A DNA stretch of 64,000 nt from Nectonema munidae. Lineage: Eukaryota; Nematomorpha; Nectonematoida; Nectonematidae. A model generated the notes under the pieces. That model was not told the DNA's origin, searched no databases, and saw only the letters and a list, made by a program, of their open reading frames with translations. Positions 59,798 to 64,000 of this stretch are shown piece by piece. Location: the NCBI GenBank assembly GCA_030549495.1, contig JAUIRK010000183.1, forward strand, positions 22,501 to 86,500, read 5' to 3'. Position 1 is the first letter of the stretch. Each line of letters starts with the position of its first letter. The translations under genes and the position numbers were made by a program.

Positions 59798-59907
59798 GAG
59801 CATGCAGAGCCCATGCTTAGCAACTTCTTGTTGTTCTAGCTATGACTATGATTAAGCAAAAATCTCCAGATGTAATTAGTACTCAGTGAGCTATTCATCG
59901 CCAAGCC

Positions 59908-60045
59908 TTAACCCATTTAAGACCAAGCAAAGCAGACGATATCTAAAAAAACGCAGACGATTTATATTCAAAGTCATTGAAAAAAGCAGACGAAGATGAA
60001 ATTACTTATGTTCCAAAATAGGAACATTGGTCGTAATTGGGTTAA
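59908..60045. mobile_element. piggyBac-like MITE copy, complete
   Basis: TTAA-flanked, with CCCATTTAAGACCAAGCA at the left and AACATTGGTCGTAATTGGG at the right. The interior is collinear with the 42,119-42,256 copy in reverse orientation. Confidence 0.88.
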
Positions 60046-60107
60046 TAATGAAACCGATAAGTGAGGGATTGAAAAATGTTCTCAATGAAATCAGTAAAAC
60101 AGCGTAT

Positions 60108-60232
60108 TTAACCCATTTACGATCAGAATAATCAGACGATATCTAATGTAAAGCAGAAGATTTGTATTAAAAAGCATTAATAAAAGCAGACGATTTTATT
60201 TTTGTAAAGTTGACATATGTCAACTGTGCCTT
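60108..60232. mobile_element. piggyBac-like MITE copy, right end worn
   Basis: It begins TTAACCCATTTACGATCAGA and contains CAGACGATATCTAATGTAAA and GTTGACATATGTCAAC, paralleling the copy at 57,781. The right TTAA is not visible. Confidence 0.65.
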
Positions 60233-61501
60233 CAAACCTTGTTTGTTTTCAGAGTCATGCAAAGAAAATGATTTTGAAAAACTCTTACTGCACTCAAACG
60301 TGAGGTGGCTTTCCAAAGTAAAAGTTTCGAAGTGATACTATGGAAAGAAATCCAGCAATTTCTGCAAAGCAAACTAGAGATGCATGTAGAATTTTGTGAT
60401 GTCCGTTTTTGTATATTTCTATCATTTTTAGTGGACATATTTGAATTCCCTCAAGCCTGCGCCGCAAAGAAAAGAGATCACAGTACGCCATTGTCATAAA
60501 AAATTGTCAGCATTTGAAATGAAGCTGGAACAATTGCGTTATTTGACAAGAAAAATTTTGCTCGATTTTCGAACATATTTGTTGATGAAAATAAGATTTT
60601 TATTAATAAAGATGTCCTAGAGGCCATAAAACACCGTGTAGCATATCTTAACCAAAAAATTTCTGTTTATCTTCGGAATCTACAAAAATTTGAAAGATAC
60701 TATAAATTTATTAAAACCCGTTTATAATCTCGATTAGTAATCTGGACTCAGAAGATTCAAGAACAGTTTATTGATTTGGTTAATTGAGTAGGTGTAAAAC
60801 ATGTTTTTGTGAAATATCTCATAGCGATTTTTCGATTGAAATGGGAGAGTTCTAAGCTGATGTTGAAAAGATTGCTCTGAAAGCTCTGATATGATTTGCC
60901 ACTACAATGAGTGTGAGCAAACGTTTCCCATGCTACTTGCCATTGAAACAAATCCCGAAACAGATGGGAAGTGAGTAATGATATGTGAGTGCATTAGCCA
61001 AAATAAAGCCAAATTTAGACAAACTGGTTTAGGCAAGGCAGATGCGTCCATCCTATTGAGATTGATTGGATTGTTCAGACAATTTTTGAATAAACAAGTG
61101 TGTCAATTTGTTAGTACACTAGTTTATATGTTACTTTATTTTTGTTTTTTTTTTGCTATTAAAAAATAATAAAGAGATAGCCAGGCCGAAAATTTTTACA
61201 AAGTTTGTGATCCACTCTTCTATTCTCTCAATAAGAGAACAAGAGCATTCCTATATGATAGATCACATTACTCACCGGATGCAAGTAAGCCTCTAGCCCT
61301 CCTTATTCATTTGTCCTGGATAGCTGATTTAAAAATTTGACAACAACAATAATATAGTTAATTTTCTAGATTTTATTACAACCCCGCCTGTTGGTTACTT
61401 AAAGTTTCGATTTTAAAAAAATACACATCCCCAAGTTGCTTGAATTTAGATGCCTGAATGGAGAGGAGGAAGTTAGCAGGTGAGTGAGGTAAAAAAGAAA
61501 C

Positions 61502-61637
61502 CTGGAACGTAGACATCAACGGGAATCACGCGATCACAGCCACGAACAACGGAGTATGAGTAGTGATAGTATCCGCCTCCATTTGCACAACTGCCCATCG
61601 AAATCACGTATTTGGGAAAGGGCATCTGATCGTAGAC
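61502..61637 (-). CDS. NDUFS7: NDUFS7 (complex I PSST/NuoB subunit), penultimate coding exon
   Basis: The minus strand between acceptor TGAATTCGTAG and donor GTTCCAG then GTTTCT encodes [20 protein letters not shown], then [20 protein letters not shown] and DVYVP. This is the hallmark NDUFS7/NuoB region. The Cys of MGSCANGGG is the third ligand of cluster N2, and [14 protein letters not shown] is near-invariant in the family. The subunit sits at the junction of the complex I matrix arm and membrane arm and helps form the quinone site. The exon starts in phase 0 and ends in phase 1, matching the last exon at 57,417. Preceding exons, with the adjacent Cys pair and the targeting peptide, were not found and should lie beyond 64,000. 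Confidence 0.97.
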
Positions 61638-62106
61638 CTACGAATTCATTCATTAAACCAATAACAATCCTGAATTCAACAGGTGAAAAGCCATGCGGCT
61701 GCGTAGAAATTCTAGCATCTTCCTTTTTCAAAGAATTAAACTTAGCTTAAAAGAAAATATTTTGTGACATTCGTCCACCGCGAATATTAATTAACGAAAA
61801 TGATTTTTGAATTTAAGGTCCTTTTATATCTCCCTACTTGATCTTGTTTCAATTTTCGGAGATGAAATAGTATAATAATTTCGAGCATTTAGCCTTAAAG
61901 GGAATGATTTTCTAAAAGTAATCGTTTGTTTATTTTTTGCAATGAATTCTTACATATGTTTTCGCAAATGAAAATTAACGAAAACTTCTCAATAAACTGA
62001 AAGCTCCACAACTGTAGCAAAGAAAAATATTCAAAAGAACGATTTTTACAAGGATGTTATAAAAAAAGGATCATTATCGAGGTAAAACAACCTGTTATAA
62101 CATCAC
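61638..62106. other. NDUFS7 intron, no feature seen
   Basis: AT-rich, with no exon of NDUFS7 or other gene recognised. Confidence 0.5.
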
Positions 62107-62301
62107 ATGGTTTTTAATCCAAAAAAAGAGAAGAATAAAGTAAGACTAATTTCAGACTTCAATCTTACAAATGACTTATTCAGGATAGAGACACGTCGCC
62201 TTACCACTCCTGAACATGTTGCACAATTTGGAGTCAATTTGGACACAGGCGCTTTAAATGGAATTAAAGAATGCAATTTATACTATCTAGTTGCATCATA
62301 A
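62107..62301 (+). mobile_element. Fossil LTR-retroelement reverse transcriptase fragment
   Basis: A short plus-strand frame resembles the fingers-to-palm part of a Ty3/gypsy-type reverse transcriptase (KNKVRLISDFNLTN followed by an LDTGALNGI-like strand). It is a small, old, non-functional fragment. No LTRs, capsid or other parts were seen. Confidence 0.45.
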
Positions 62302-62877
62302 AGCAAAAAAAAATTTCTGCGATAAATACAACAAAAAGACATATTGCATGAACAGACTTTCCATGGGTATGTTTTGTTGTTTCTCATATGGTATATCTTT
62401 TTTCCCTCAAAAAAGCCTTCATTTGAGTTAACTATTTATTGTTCTGAAAAGAAATCAGGAAAATCTAATCAGGGTAATATTGTACAAATCTTCAAAAATT
62501 TTTTGTTTTTAAGCTTTTTCAAAAGCTTTGAAATTATCTCATTCAATTTTAAATTTATAAAATTATAAACTTAACTCAAATTTCAAAGATTTCAATTTTG
62601 TAACTTTGAAATATTTTAATTAACATTTATAGTTCATTGGAAAGCACCTTGATTGTACCTTTTAAGAATGAAAAACTTAAAACTAGCATCAGATCGAATC
62701 ATGTTTCTCGAAGCTAGTTTTTTTGAAACAATTGTTGGCGAGATAAAATGTTACATTTAGTTTAGCATACATGTATTTTTGTCTACATGTTTCCATGTGT
62801 AAAACGAACTAATAATCAATTTTACGGCTAATGTTCCCAGCACGCTGAGGTTTAGCCGGTTTTTACCACTATGGCTT

Positions 62878-63360
62878 CTAATCTCTCATTATTTTGCATC
62901 TCCATTCATCTCTATTTTGCTCGTCCCCTAATGCTAAATGTCTTTTGCTCATGTCTTTTTTGACTATTTCTATCCATGTCATCTTTGGCCTGACTTTACT
63001 CTTACCTAAAGTTTGATTTTTATAAGCTTATTTAATTAGATCACCGAAAGGTCTTCTATTTACATGCCCAAACCACCCTAACCTTTGTATTTCAAATACT
63101 TTATTTATTTCATTTAATGGACATAAACTTCTTATCTTTTCGTTACATATTTTAGCTTTTAAATTAAATTTGCACATGATTCTTAACATCCTCATCTCAG
63201 TGGTGTTTAGTCTATTTTTCTCAGATTCTTTTAAAGCACAACTTTGCCTACCATACACTAAACTAGACGTAATACAACTTCTATAAAGAAAACCCCTTAA
63301 TTTTAGCGAAAAGATACTATTGCATGAAATACCACTCAACGCTTTAAAAAGAACTAAGTT
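62878..63360 (-). mobile_element. 3' end of a non-LTR retrotransposon (RTE-like) ORF
   Basis: The minus strand reads ISCNSIFSLKLRGFLYRSCI, SLVYGRQSCALKESEKNRLN, TTEMRMLRIMCKFNLKAKIC, NEKIRSLCPLNEINKVFEIQ and RLGWFGHVNRRP. After one in-frame TAA, GKSKVRPKMTWIEIVKKDM and DEQNRDEWRCKIMRD follow to the terminal stop at 62,878. This is the classic post-RT C-terminus of RTE/BovB-like LINEs (LYG...WxLK, RMLR, GHV.RR, GRPxxTW). It is 5'-truncated, with one internal stop, so it is dead but relatively young. Confidence 0.92.
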
Positions 63361-63852
63361 GAACGAACATTTGATGAAAAAGCATAAAACGAACCAAATT
63401 TTAAGATGAATTGCTCTTTCAATCGATGTTATTCATCCTTCAAAGTTATATTTGAGTTATGACTACCATCGAAAACATTTCAAGTCTGATAGCTCAGAAG
63501 AACAAACATTTTTGAAACAATTGAAACTCTCGCATTCGATCTCATTGAACATTACAATCCAACTTATGAAGAAAAAATTAAGATGACAACCAAGACACCG
63601 AAAATTTGAAAGTTGGCCTAGTTTTTTTTATTAAACGCCACAAGTTTCTTGTTTTCTTCTTTTATTTTCATTAAATAAATCATGGATTACTTTAAATTTT
63701 TTTTTAGAATTTTTAAAGCTGTTTTTTCAAATTTGAAAACACCTTGTCTACATTACGCTAATACTCTATACTTTGGATTATATTATAATGATTTTGAAAT
63801 TTACAATCGAATCGGTTCTCGAAAAATATTTTTTAAAAATATAAAAAATATT

Positions 63853-63988
63853 TATTCTTTTCAAATATATCGTTGGCTCCAGTTACTTTTTAGAAAGATA
63901 CCCTTAGTCTCTCTAATCATTTTTTATCAAATCATGCAATAGAAAACTAAAAGTGAGGGAAGCCAACGATATATTTGAAAAGAATAAG
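63853..63988. repeat. Second foldback element, related to the 20.4-kb palindrome core
   Basis: Arms TATTCTTTTCAAATATATCG / TTGGCTCC (from 63,853) and GGAAGCCAACGATATATTTG / AAAAGAATAA (to 63,988) are inverted around a spacer of about 50-60 nt. Both arms and spacer match the centre of the 19,599-21,199 palindrome. The spacer is in reverse orientation there (GAAAGATA...CTTAGTCT...TTTTTATCAAA...ATGC). Upstream sequence from about 63,780 (CGAAAAATATTTTTTAAAAA) also resembles palindrome arm sequence. Confidence 0.85.
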
Positions 63989-64000
63989 GCCGATAATTTA

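Larger units (their letters stand above)
58840..60990 (+). mobile_element. Decayed hAT transposase of the ZBED/Charlie type
   Basis: The plus strand begins MASKMKYDDQCFKFGFTALI then AKCLLVSEVLAF and VKPRK, the degenerate BED-finger start typical of ZBED5-like hAT proteins. Further on come VDETTDAPNLAQPCVYVQYV (catalytic-domain D-E-x-T-D block) and LLLHSNVRWLSKVKV (the H-x-x-V-R-W-L-S block). RYLTRKILLDFRTYLL and the C-terminal remnant FPMLLAIETNPETDGK end it. Numerous stops and frameshifts break it. A SINE (59,327-59,465) and three MITEs (59,683-60,230) interrupt it, so it is older than both. It lies antisense in the last NDUFS7 intron. Confidence 0.88.
57418..61501. other. Last intron of NDUFS7, transposon-filled
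   Basis: About 4.1 kb containing five piggyBac-like MITE copies, a decayed hAT transposase interrupted by a SINE, a C run at about 58,207-58,220, and a GC-richer patch at 57,950-58,250 that I cannot identify. Confidence 0.8.

Overview
The window reads as nuclear DNA of an animal, most likely an arthropod. It is strongly AT-rich, has long spliceosomal introns, carries a Pol III-type U6 snRNA gene, and is crowded with animal-type transposons (hAT, MULE, Merlin, piggyBac-like MITEs, non-LTR elements, tRNA-derived SINEs). A copepod-like genome would fit, but nothing here fixes the species. Most of the 64 kb is non-coding.

Two protein genes can be read with confidence, both on the minus strand. 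The first spans 22,497-47,164. Ten exons chain with fully compatible splice phases into at least 854 codons: a long unrecognised basic/serine-rich N-terminus, then a PDZ domain, a PH domain and the start of a second PH domain. Its 3' end was not found with certainty; a possible further exon lies at 7,512-7,627. The second is the 3' end of the mitochondrial complex I subunit gene NDUFS7 (PSST/NuoB). Its last two coding exons are at 61,502-61,637 and 57,320-57,417, and its upstream exons lie outside the window. A U6 snRNA gene with TATA box and T-run terminator sits at 15,241-15,348 on the plus strand.

Layout. 1-10 kb: microsatellites, including about 780 uninterrupted ATC units (1,773-4,113), and little else. 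10-15 kb: a decayed non-LTR retrotransposon split by two hAT-like insertions, then the U6 gene, whose upstream flank also occurs as a second copy just before the LINE. 16-19.4 kb: nested tandem duplications (347, 261 and about 1,183 bp). 19.6-21.2 kb: a near-perfect 770-bp inverted repeat around a 62-nt spacer, with a relative at the right edge of the window. 22.5-47 kb: the PDZ/PH gene, whose introns hold a 3.5-kb 25-bp minisatellite, a MULE carrying a nested hAT, a Merlin transposase relic, SINEs, LINE pieces and MITEs. 48-56 kb: hAT-like elements and a 3.1-kb TTAA-bounded element containing two families of about 150-bp tandem repeats. 57-61.6 kb: the final NDUFS7 intron, holding a decayed ZBED-type hAT transposase itself invaded by a SINE and piggyBac-like MITEs. 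62-64 kb: a fossil LTR-type RT fragment, the 3' end of another LINE, and the second foldback element.

The genes do not form a pathway. The exons are conserved islands in a repeat-rich background, and every recognised transposon inside the two genes falls in an intron, which supports the gene models.
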